From Perkinsus olseni (taxonomy: Eukaryota; Perkinsozoa; Perkinsida; Perkinsidae), in the NCBI GenBank assembly GCA_013115135.1, contig JABANP010000456.1:1-42441 (forward strand): a DNA stretch of 42,441 nt. Direction: 5' to 3'. Below the pieces are notes generated by a model. That model was not told the origin of the DNA. It saw only the letters and a list, made by a program, of their open reading frames with translations, and searched no databases. Below are positions 20,404-29,885 of this stretch, one piece after another (the stretch's first letter is position 1; every line of letters begins with the position of its first letter). A program made the translations under genes and the position numbers.

Positions 20404-21835
20404 ATGGCGGTAGCGGTCGGGTCAACTTCGACGATCGGCGCCGCCTTCCTTCGGGGCGTGGGTTCAACAGCGATGGGTGACGAGTGCCAGGATGTAATAA
20501 AAGGCGGAGCGAAGCAATTTTTTTATTGGTTTTTTCAGGGTCCATTTTATAACGTTGATGCTCGAACTCGGAAGGCTATGCAGAGGAGCTTGTCCGTGCT
20601 ACAGATGGTGCGGGCTGATAACAGTGAGCTTCGCTCCGCTGAGATTTTTTGAATAGTTTGGGTTGCATCAGGTCTGCATAGAGTTGCTGATCGGCTGTAT
20701 TTGAGCTCAGTGAGTGGAGCGATAAATTTGAACGAATTGAGGCGACACAAAATAACGCACATATTGTGTGTGGCGAGTGGCATAAGGTAGTATTGGTGTG
20801 ATGGACGGGCGCTGTACCGGCGTGGTGGAGGTCCATGGTTCTAACCCGGCTGATTATATTTTCCAGACCGCTCTACCCGGATTGTTTTACGTACAAGTGC
20901 GCCGATATTCTGGACGCTGAGAGCGAGAGTCTGCTCGATGTAAGAAACGAATTTTTCTACGAAATTTATAATAATTTTTTCGTACCAAATTTTTCGTTTA
21001 GATACTCCCGAGCTGCCTGTCGTGGATGATATCTGCGCAGCGCGAAGATTCTAGGAACACGATACTCGTGCATTGTTTTGCCGGGAGGTAGTAGAAAAAC
21101 TACTTTGTTGGTGGGTATCTTTCCGCGATGTCTTTGAAATTTGCGCAGCGCGAAGATTCTGACTGTTCATTAACAGTATCAGTAAGCATATTGATACTGC
21201 TCATGTCACCATGGCAAGATTCGAAAAAAAAGATTCCATCTCACTTTCGAGGTCAGGTCGAGGTCGGTCGGAGTTCTTCTCGCCTACTTCGTTTTGGTGA
21301 TGAGGATTCCCTTCAGGCTGGCATTCGCACATGTAGGATAGATGAAATCGATCACGTGATCGATTTGGATTCTTGGTCTCAGCTACGCCGGATGCGACCA
21401 GAGTGCAGTCCGAATAATGGTTTTATGCAGCAGTTGGCGGCCTTCGAGAAAGAAGTGTTAAAAAATTCCGGGCCGATTTCGGTAGTGGAAAGTGCAAAGA
21501 TACGCCCGCACCGCGAAGGTTTTGGGTCAGGTATCCCGGCCCTCCGCCATATTTGCGGTGGAGAACCTTGAGGAGAAATTGGAACTAGTCGTGATGGCAG
21601 CAAAGGAACGTTTAAGTGGGTACCTGTTTTGCATCTTGCCTGGATCAACCTAAGATGCTTTTCATGGGGTTACGAGAATCTAACTACTCTGTATTGTCCC
21701 TGCATCAACCTAAGATACTCTGTTTCAGGAGTGATGGACGCGGAATTGCTCGTGTCCCCGCAGCCACTGCCCACGTATCTTGGGAAGGTGTCAGAAAGAG
21801 AGGTAAAAGGGAAGATAAAATTCGACAATTCTTAG
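20404..21835 (+). CDS. Dual-specificity protein phosphatase, nine exons
   Basis: Exons 20404-20493, 20539-20623, 20672-20786, 20867-20939, 21002-21087, 21257-21332, 21383-21481, 21531-21615, 21729-21835 join in phase to 271 codons. The catalytic domain reads DRLYLSSVSGAINL, ITHILCVASGI, FTYKCADILDAE (general-acid Asp region), then the signature VHCFAGRSRS split by an intron (Cys about 146, Arg about 152, an intact Cx5R), AYFVL, and LRRMRPECSPNNGFMQQL, as expected of MAPK-phosphatase-like DUSPs. These remove phosphate from Tyr and Ser/Thr. The N-terminal 60 residues have no known domain. The start follows an in-frame TAA. Only about 115 bases separate it from the upstream gene on the same strand. 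The C-terminus could extend if GTAAAAGG after GKVSERE is used as a donor. Confidence 0.88.
20787..20866 (+). repeat. tRNA-like sequence in phosphatase intron 3
   Basis: The 80-nt intron carries GAGGTCCATGGTTCTAACCC, a degenerate T arm, before ATATTTTCCAG. Confidence 0.5.
21616..21728 (+). mobile_element. Phosphatase intron with two copies of the TCAACCTAAGAT word
   Basis: GGATCAACCTAAGATGCT and GCATCAACCTAAGATACT lie 54 bases apart. The second is followed by CTGTTTCAG, the 3' splice site. This is the reverse-complement orientation of the introner word. Confidence 0.6.
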
Positions 21836-22722
21836 CGGAGCGAAGTTTTTTTTCGGGCTCCAAAAATAGATCTCATTGTGTTGGGCTAATTGAATTGGGT
21901 TTTTTCTGTTGAGACTAACCAAGGGAGAATCCTTCACGCTGCGGGGTCTCTTGGTAACCTTTTCTGTCGCTGGCGTGGGTCAACCTAAGATACCAGATGC
22001 GTTTTTGTGTCAGGGCGTGAGCGGTGAGGTTTTTGGATACCCCAGGGACTATGTAATGAGCTCATTGTTTTTTCGAATCGGGGGTTCATATGTGAGATAT
22101 CTTAGGTCGACCCTAGGAAGTCATGGAGGTCGAAGATACGCCTGGTTGGTATGTATATGATGACTCTTATTAAAAGCACTGCAGTGGGCGGCGGGTTGGC
22201 AGTTTTAACGGTCGTAGCGGAAGGCCACCGCTGAAGATTTTTTTGAGCGGAGCGAAGCGTGGAAGGTTTGACTATACTTATTCTTCTCGAGCGTATCTTT
22301 GGCGAGGTTGGCCTACACGTACCTATACGCAATCCATTTTGTCTTTCACCACCTCCACCACCATCAGTGTTGTTGATGATCAGCTTGTTATTCGATGCAA
22401 CTGTTGGGTTAGAAACCTATTCTAATGAAGTGGGTTGTGGTAGGAGTTACGGAATTTACGGTATGTAAAAAACCAATTTCTGTCAACTGTGAATCCATTT
22501 TAATATAGGTGACACTAGGAGTGGGCCTTGTTCGAATGATCCGACGATTCCGTTTCCGCTGTAGCAGGTGTCTGATTTTCCGTGTCGACTCGGGAAGCGA
22601 AAAGTGTCGACCCGCCCTAGATAACACTGCTAGGTCGTATCAGATATTGAGTGAGGATGGAGTAGCTGTTACCCCTTCAGAGTACTTGTTGTTGTTGCCC
22701 TACTACTTTTTCTCCACACCGG
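21836..22722. other. Gap between phosphatase and hnRNP U-like gene
   Basis: No exon chain recognised. It holds repeat words in the pattern of introns: TAGCGGAGCGAAG (21834), GGTCAACCTAAGATACC (21982), GATATCTTAGGTCGACCCTA (22098), GAGCGGAGCGAAGC (22241). These suggest that further exons of the phosphatase gene or 5' untranslated exons of the next gene exist here. Confidence 0.4.
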
Positions 22723-25700
22723 ATGCCCCCTAGGAAGGTCGCTGCCAAAAGCAAACCATCATCGCCAGCAGCTCAACGCAAGAAGAGCGAGGAAGAGGAA
22801 GTTGAAGTTGTTGTTGAGAATGACGGCGGCAAGGCGGGTGCTGTTGGTGTCGAAGGAGGGGAGGAGACGGTGGAGGTAGTAGTACATGGGCAGGATTATG
22901 AAGTATATCATTTATGAATACTGAGAAAAACGGTTTTGTGCAAAAAGCGTTGGAATTATCGCGGCGGAGCGAAGCTGGTCATTTTTAAATACCTGTTGTC
23001 TGGCAATGGGATCCTGCGTTAGGGCAGGGAGTATATCATTCATCAGTACTGATCAATGCGTCGGAATTATTGCGGCGGAGCGAAGCTGGTCATTTTTAAG
23101 TTTGTCTGGTAATGGTGTTATGACTTGCTATGGTTATCGTGTCACTTGTTTTTACGATTTTACGATTTCTCAATTTTGTCTCTTTGTCGACGTCTATCAG
23201 TATTAACAGAATTATTACATCGGGGGTAATCTATCATAGTATTGGTACAGGGTGATGGAAAGACTGGAAAAGGGCAGACCAAATCGGTCTGCGTTACGTT
23301 CAGCACTCTGAAATCGGTCGCTCGAAAAGTTTCTGCGTTGGAGCCCTGTACCAGTACGAGTATCTTCTGGGAAATTTTGAATACCGGTTTTTGAATACTG
23401 TCGTAGTTGTCGTGATTTTAGATATCTTCGAGTGAGCAGACGAAAGACGTCGAAATGACACCGGTCGAGTTGGTGGAAGAAGCGGAAGGGGAGGAGAAAA
23501 AAGAAGATGAGGAAGTTGAAGAAGTGGGATTGAAAATCTTGGCTGTGCGCAAAGATACTTTCTCAGGAGGTCCCAGCGGAGATGAAAGATTTTGAGGAAG
23601 ATACTCGTCCACGTGTGACGGAAATTGGGAAGTTTGGGAGCTTCGATTCGACCTTGGATACGTATTTTGGCTTTGGCGGGTTGCTGGGCTCAAACTCGAC
23701 CGAGGGCTTCCAGTACCTACTGAGCGGAGCGAGGAGCAATATCGGGGTGAAGGGAGGAAGTCGGGGTATCTTTGCATTCGAGGTGAGCATGCTTCGACCT
23801 GTTCCGTGCAACGGAATAAAATCCGTCGATTTTTCAAAAGGGAGTATCTTTGAGTTGTCAACTTTGGTTTGCGTATCTGTGAGTTCTGTCTCGACCGCGG
23901 ATCGGCCTAGGATACTGTATGCTAGCTTTTCGTTTCGACCGATTTCGACGGGATAAAAGAATAATAGGGAGCTGGCGCTGTAACGATGCTTCTCTCTCAC
24001 CATGTGGCGGTAGCGGCGTATCTTAGGATTTCGTGCCGTTCGTTCTTCGACCTCGGATACTATGAGGTAGTATTGAGAACGGAACAGGAATATACTGAAT
24101 GCAAAGCTGGGCTGAGTCTTCATCTCGTAGAAATAGTTAATTTGAAGAGGCAAAGATGAGGCCGGAGTGGCAACATGAAAGAGATATCTTCCTAGATATT
24201 TGCTAGCATCTAGATATGGCCCGGAGTCTCGCGTCTCCTGGAAGAGGTGCTCTTGAGGACTGGATTTTGTGTCTTGTCAGGTTAAAGTCGCTGAGATATT
24301 GGCGCGCCTATGGAGCTCAGCTACAGCACGTAGGCAAAACTTATCTTCCACGCATAATAAGTAGGTCCCCTGGGGTCCTTGAGTAGAAGGGAAAAGAGTG
24401 ACGTGAAAGTTAATCCGATTAGCGGAATTTCCGAGGCGAGTGGTCGGTAGGGTGCAAGAAACTCAGCTGGAGGGAGGCTGCCAGCTGCATGTGGCTCGAA
24501 GCAAAGGGTGGTGACTGCTAGAGTCGGTCGCCTCCCAGCCTTCTTATCCGTTTCAGCGAGGATAAAACTCCCGGAAAAAGAGCATCGCGAGGTTGATTCA
24601 TGCATCTCGCGAGAACGCTTTATGGGTCCAAGAACGACGATCGAAAAATCCTTATCTTCGTGGGGATGGCGGAGCATGGGCGATGATCGAGGGAGTGTCT
24701 TGCTGGGCACGGACGAGCATGATGTCGCCTTTGACGCGGGCCTGGGATATGATAGAGTTTACGGCCATCCCAAGCAACAGCATGCAGGAAGGTTTGCTAG
24801 TAAGCTAGAACGAGGGGTTCAAAATTTTCGCAGATTTCCGTTTTTTTTTCCAAAATATAAAATTAATTTTGCTCCATTGTGGATTCGAAGATTTTATGGA
24901 TGAATTTTTTCCTGTTCCTGCTTTGGAAGCGGATATATTGTCCGTTCTTTGATCCGGCTCAGAAATTGAGGAATTTCCCGAAAGTATTAGAAGGGGTTTT
25001 CAGAAAATTATACCCTCTCGATAGGTGTGCAGTGGTATCATTTTATTCGTTTCAATTTTGGTGGTTTTTTTGGAAGTATCTTCGCCTCTTCGTGTGAAGT
25101 CGGGGAAATATTTCTGCCATTTTTCGCTTGAAAAAATATTTTCCAGTTCCGTCTCATTTTTTCTCTTTCTCAGACGGCCCTTGCGTGTGGAAGGGGACTC
25201 ACACGACTTTCATGGACAAGGCAGATTTCGGTAAATTTTCCGGAAAATTTCCGGAAAATTCCGGAATTTTTTCCTCATCCTCAGGTCTTGATGACATCGT
25301 TACCGTCGTATTGAATCTAGGAGAAGATTCTGATGATCGTCATTCGAATTCCATTGCCCTTTTCAAAAACGGCCAGCGAGTTACCGACCCAATTCCCCTC
25401 CCAGCGGAGCTCCTGGGCAAGGATATTTTCCCCACGATCACCTTCAAGAACGTCCGGGTTGCGGTCAATCTCGGACACGCTGCTGACGGCAGAAGGCCGG
25501 CCGAGCTGGCTGGCCTTACTCAGAGGCTGTCGTTCAAATGTCGAAGCTTGCAACAGAGCGCGGCGGAAGATATTTCGGTTTCGCCGTATTTTTCGAACCA
25601 GCCGAAGGAGCCGGAGGCGTTGATGATAGTTGGACTGCCCGATCAAGGCGTGTTTGATTTTGTGGATTACTTTATGAGGAAGAACCCGTATAAGTACACG

Positions 25701-28700
25701 GAGGTATCGGACAGAACGATGTTTGAATGGTGAGAAAATTACAATCGGAATTTTTCGCGCATTTTTCGGCTTCTCCTATAGGGGGTTCGCGTTTCATTTT
25801 AAAATCGCGTGGATTTCTGATTGACGAGAAAAATTGCGGGAAAAATTTTAACAATTTTTGCAATTTTCAGGTTGAAATCATCCTCGCTCCGCCCGCTGCG
25901 ACGAGGGACGGAACCGTCGAATGACCGTCCGGATTATCTCTTCGGAATTCAGCCGATCGACGAGGGTATCATACGATCGCGCATACGAGATTTCGCGAAC
26001 TCGGAACAGGATGGACGATCGGTTGTAGTGACGGGGGATCGAACCTGTGCGGGAAATATGTTGGAGGGTTTTGAGCAGATACTGGTTGAGATAAAAGGAG
26101 GGCTGCTGCAAGAGGAAAGAGCTAAAATTATGTCGAAATTTTCGGCTCATAAACGTAAGATTTTGTAGATTTTTTTTTGCGAAATTTTCTGGAAAATTAT
26201 GAAATTGTTTACTCCTCATTGGAGTTTTTGGGATCGTAAAACGGCTTAGAACAGTGACGATTTTTGTCTCGCGGTGAGCAGTAGTGCTGAACGTGAGATT
26301 TTGCGGAATTTTCCCGGTGAAATTTCCATCTTTTCATCAGAATTTTCGGAATTTTTCCTTCAAAAAAGAAGAAAGCTTTCCTTTTTAGGCGTTGCCAGAA
26401 TTTGCGTGGGAGAACCCGACGTTGAGTACCAAAATTATGTGAAAGATTTGGTACGGGGTGAAATTGTCACGGCTAAATCGGCAGAGCGGGAGAGGAAAAT
26501 TGAGGAGTTGAAGAAGGAGTGGAAGGCGAGGATGGTGGAGAAGGAAAGGCAGAGAAAAGGTAATAATGAAAAGCGCGGGCGCTGGGGATAGAACCTGGGT
26601 GATGTGAATGAAAAGACGTCGTAATATTGTTGTTGAAGTTGAATGAAAAATCTCAGCGGAGGTTGATTGGGCGGAAAATTTTCGATATTTTTCGAACGCA
26701 TTGTATGTTTCTAAATGATACCCTCCGCGGGAATCGAACCTGGATTTGTTCCCTCACAGTCAAAGCCGCTGCCCGTGCGGCTGAGAAGGCGCGTAGAGAG
26801 GCGGCTGCGGAGGCTCGTCGTAAGCGGAAGGAGGCGGCGATGAGAGCGGCCGCGGCTAAGAGGGCGGCCGAGGCACGAAAGGGCGATGAACCGGCGACCG
26901 ATGAGGCTAGCGAAAATAAAACCGCTGATGACGTTGTAATGAACGCTCAGGAAGAAGTAATAGTTTGGGGGATTTGTGGTATGATGAGGCTGAGCGGAAG
27001 TATTTTGGTGAGGCTGCGCTCCACTTCGACTTCTTAGGGAATCTTTGGACTGCGGCTGAGTATCCTTTTCATTTTCATTTTTTCTGTGAAGCCAGGGCGA
27101 TGTATTTGCTTCAGAAAGAGTTTTTTTTCGGAAAGAAAAGATTTTCGTCATCGTATGACGATTTTCCCCGCCGCGAATTCCCAGGGTATGTTCATACCTC
27201 GCGGAATGTCTTTTGTATTCATTTTTCGCGAATTTCCGTGGCGAGAAATTTTCGTGCTTGAATTGGTGTCTTTCTCAATTTCGTGAAAAATTATTGTTTA
27301 GTTTTTTGCACCCAGTAATTTGTCGAATTTTCCGCAGGCCGAGAGTGAGGAGGAGCACGTGGAAGAGGTCGAGGAGGAAGAGGAGGCTGACGAGCCCGAG
27401 CCGACCCTACCTGAGGTTGAAGTCACTGATGATGATTTAAAGAAGGCTATGTAATAGCGGGGAAAAGGGAAATTGGGGTGTTCAATAGACTGACTCTGTT
27501 GAATTTTGGGAGCGCCCCCGGGATTCAGCTCCCATCGGTTTTTGCAACTCAGGAGGGGCAGTCTATTGAAAACTTTGTTTGAGTCGCAGAAATTTTTCGG
27601 ACAGTTTTACGTTTTTTACGTTATTCTCAGGACGGGTGGTTACTTCCGCCGCCAAAGGCTACACGATATCAGCCCGGGCAGTTTATCGGCGGGGTATCTT
27701 AGCTTCACTCTGCCAAACGCAGAAGATTCTTTTGAGGACGGTCGAAAGGTATTTGACGAAGTTGTTTATGAGTGGGAAAAGAAGGAAGACGCTGAAAAGT
27801 GGGGGAAAATCTTTTACCGTTTTTTCTTGATTTTTTTGTGTGTTAGTAAACTGGCAACGTGGATACGGAATCGTAAGGTGCTCGAGAAGGTGCCGTCGAT
27901 TACCAAGCCGAGCGAATGGTTTGAAGTTCAAAAGAACGCCTGGTCGGAGACCAAGCTGGAGTGGAGGAAGAAGCATAGGTAATGGGGAATTTATTCCGAT
28001 TTTGGGGCGTTTTTCCGCAGGCTGGGTTTGGGTTTCATTGGTATTAATCATAGGCGTTTTGGTAGAAAACTTGCCGTGGCAATATATCACCGCCTTTTGA
28101 GGGGTGTCCGTGCTGGGGGTCGAACCTGTGCGGGTTTGGTGATGTTAGGACGTACCTGCAAGCCGTGGCGATGAGGGAGGCGGCCGCAAAGAAGGCGGAG
28201 TCTGAGAAGGCTGCTAAGGAGGGGCAGGAGGTGAAAGCCGAGGCATCGGCGGAGACGAACGGTAGTACAGCCGGGGATAGAACCGGGGACCTTTGCATTA
28301 CCCTGAGTCGGAATAGTATGGCGGCTGAGCGTCGGGATATCTTTGACAATTTCGTGGCGCGCGAACTCGTCGGACTCGAATCACCGTAGTTTCTGATGAG
28401 TCGGATCCTTGCTTCAACCTCAGATACCCCTCAAGCAGAGTCCCCTGCGGCGGACGCCGCCGCCGCTGAGTCACCAGCGTATATCGACCCTGATGACGCT
28501 GACGTGTGGGCGGTGGAAGATATCAACGACTTGGACGGGAAGGGCACTCCGTTATACGGCAAATTCAAGGCTGAGGATTGGCAGCTGTTGAATCTGCGTT
28601 ATGATCTGCACTTACTGTGCCACGCCTTCTTCCGGGACGCGACGGCTGAGGATCCTGATATTAAGGGGATTCATAGAAGCCTTTTGCAGCATTATTATCA

Positions 28701-29885
28701 GACTTACTTTGCCCAGGGACCGCCGCTGTTGCCGTCGTTGTATGGCGGGAAGACCGTGGATGAACTTTTGGATACTTTTGTGGTTGACACGATCACTGTG
28801 GGAGATGATGGGGTGTTGAGGACCGTGCATGATATTGATACGCCCCAGTCGACGTTCGTGAGGCTGGTGGAGGCTGCTAGGAGGGAGAGGGAGAAGAGGA
28901 TCGAAGCTGGCGACGAGAGTGCGAGAATTAGAATTGCCCAGCCCGTCACTGCGCCACGAAATTCGGTTGGTGGAAAGGGCCCTACGGTGCGAGATAACAG
29001 GAGTAGCGGCCATCGTGGAGGGAAGGGAGGAGTCGGACACCCGACGGGGAAGTATGGGCAACAGCAGCATCATAATCGATGTAGTGCCGGCGGGAGTCTC
29101 GCTGGGATGAGTCAGTTAGTGCTCTTCCATCGGGGCGATTGATTTTTCAAGATGGTGGCTTCCCAATGGATTTTTTCGGGTTTCTCAGCTCTCGGAAAAA
29201 TGTGGTCGTCCAGCCCCTCACGACTGAAATGGTTCTTCGGGAGTGAAATTGTATTTCTTGTCAACATTGATACAGTTTATAAACTTTATATCATCTGCGC
29301 GCGGCCGTGTGATAGTGATGAGACTTTTTGGTGGACAAAGAAGCCCTGGTCGTTCTGATTACTGTTTTTCAGATCCTCGGTCGCTGCCGTCGTCGCCTGG
29401 CCCCCGCGGAGGGTATCAGGGAGCTCGATTGCCCCCAGGAGTCTATCATTATCAGCACACATCACCAGCAGCCGGCCATCAGTAGTGGAGGGAGTATCTT
29501 AGGTTGAACATTGTCGGATAACCGTAGGTATGGCTCGAGATATGCAAATACAGCCCCGGCTCAACCTGGATACTATGGGGGACAACAATATAATGCTGGG
29601 TAGGAGGGGCGCGGGTTCGATCCCTGCCGGCTGCACTTTTCACCGTTCTCAACTGATTTTCAATTAGCCTCATTTTTGAAATTTCTCTCCTTTCCTAGGT
29701 ACAAGCGTGGGTATGAGTCTGCTGGTGTCTACGAGTATGAAGCTGGGAAACGCCAGAAGGGTGAGGTTGAAATTTTCGGAAATTGCTGAAAATTTGAATT
29801 GTTTGGATTTTCAGGTGGTGGACCGCCGCCGGGCCAGTATTACCAGGCATCCCATCAATATGGTGGCCAATATTATCGGCAATAA
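22723..29885 (+). CDS. hnRNP U-like SPRY protein of dinoflagellate/perkinsid type, 20 exons
   Basis: Exons: 22723-22875, 23422-23523, 23567-23782, 24281-24329, 24557-24799, 25174-25230, 25285-25729, 25871-26021, 26079-26154, 26389-26559, 26760-26956, 27338-27450, 27631-27798, 27847-27978, 28149-28261, 28424-29080, 29373-29481, 29528-29599, 29699-29760, 29815-29885. All junctions keep phase, giving 1118 codons. Domains: acidic N-terminus (about 1-85); SPRY (EGFQYLLSGARSNIGV ... VLLGTDEHDVAF ... DIFPTITFKNVRVAVNLG); VGLPDQGVFDFVDYF near residue 393, where hnRNP U has its GxxGKT kinase-like loop; EIKGGLLQEERAKI; Lys/Glu/Ala coiled coil; SEWFEVQKNAW; EDWQLLNLRYDLHLLCHAFF; and an RGG/Gly-Tyr tail ending GGPPPGQYYQA...YYRQ. 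The predicted role is nuclear RNA binding. The exons at 24281 and 24557 are the least certain. Confidence 0.88.
22895..23105 (+). repeat. Imperfect tandem duplication in hnRNP U-like intron 1
   Basis: About 22903-22990 and 23030-23105 share GTATATCATT, then GTTGGAATTATCGCGGCGGAGCG-like sequence continuing GAAGCTGGTCATTTTTAA and GTCTGG(C/T)AATGG. Each copy carries the CGGAGCGAAGC intron motif. Confidence 0.75.
26022..26078 (+). repeat. tRNA-like sequence filling a 57-nt intron
   Basis: Donor GTTGTAGTG, then GGGGGATCGAACCTGTGC (antisense T arm), end GTTTTGAGCAG. The intron is a multiple of three and has no in-frame stop, so retention would insert 19 residues. Splicing it restores the conserved line GRSILVEIKGGLL. 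Confidence 0.6.
26560..26759 (+). repeat. hnRNP U-like intron with two antisense tRNA-like motifs
   Basis: GCTGGGGATAGAACCTGGG lies near the donor end and CCGCGGGAATCGAACCTGG right before the acceptor TTCCCTCACAG. Confidence 0.6.
27979..28148 (+). repeat. hnRNP U-like intron with antisense tRNA-like motif
   Basis: GGGGGTCGAACCTGTGCGGG lies close to the acceptor GTGATGTTAG; it is nearly the same word as in the intron at 26022. Confidence 0.55.
28262..28423 (+). mobile_element. Intron holding three of the shared motifs in order
   Basis: The 162-nt intron runs: donor GTAGTACAG, antisense tRNA-like GGGGATAGAACCGGGGACC, then AATTTCGTGGCGCGCGAA, then CTTCAACCTCAG as the 3' splice site with exon start ATACC. 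The last element is the TCAACCTNAG|ATAC arrangement. Confidence 0.7.
29482..29527 (+). mobile_element. Short intron with the ATCTTAGGTTGA word
   Basis: The 46-nt intron begins GTAGTGGAGGG, contains AGTATCTTAGGTTGAAC and ends AACCGTAG; it separates the Tyr/Gly-rich tail exons. Confidence 0.55.
29600..29698 (+). repeat. tRNA-like sequence in hnRNP U-like intron
   Basis: Donor GTAGGAGGGGC, followed at once by GGCGCGGGTTCGATCCCTGC in sense orientation; acceptor TTTCCTAG. Confidence 0.6.

Noticed and set aside
21142..21256. Phosphatase lacking the catalytic Arg (reading VSVSILILLM after HCFAG)
   Set aside because: That reading breaks phase. Using the acceptor at 21256 gives HCFAGRSRSVGVLLAYF in phase, with the full Cx5R signature.
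22723..29885. Nematode origin, suggested by TTTTCAG acceptors and AATTTTCCGG-rich introns
   Set aside because: The C-terminal block of the hnRNP U-like protein and the missing GKT loop fit the dinoflagellate/perkinsid form better than animal hnRNP U. The question stays open without a search.
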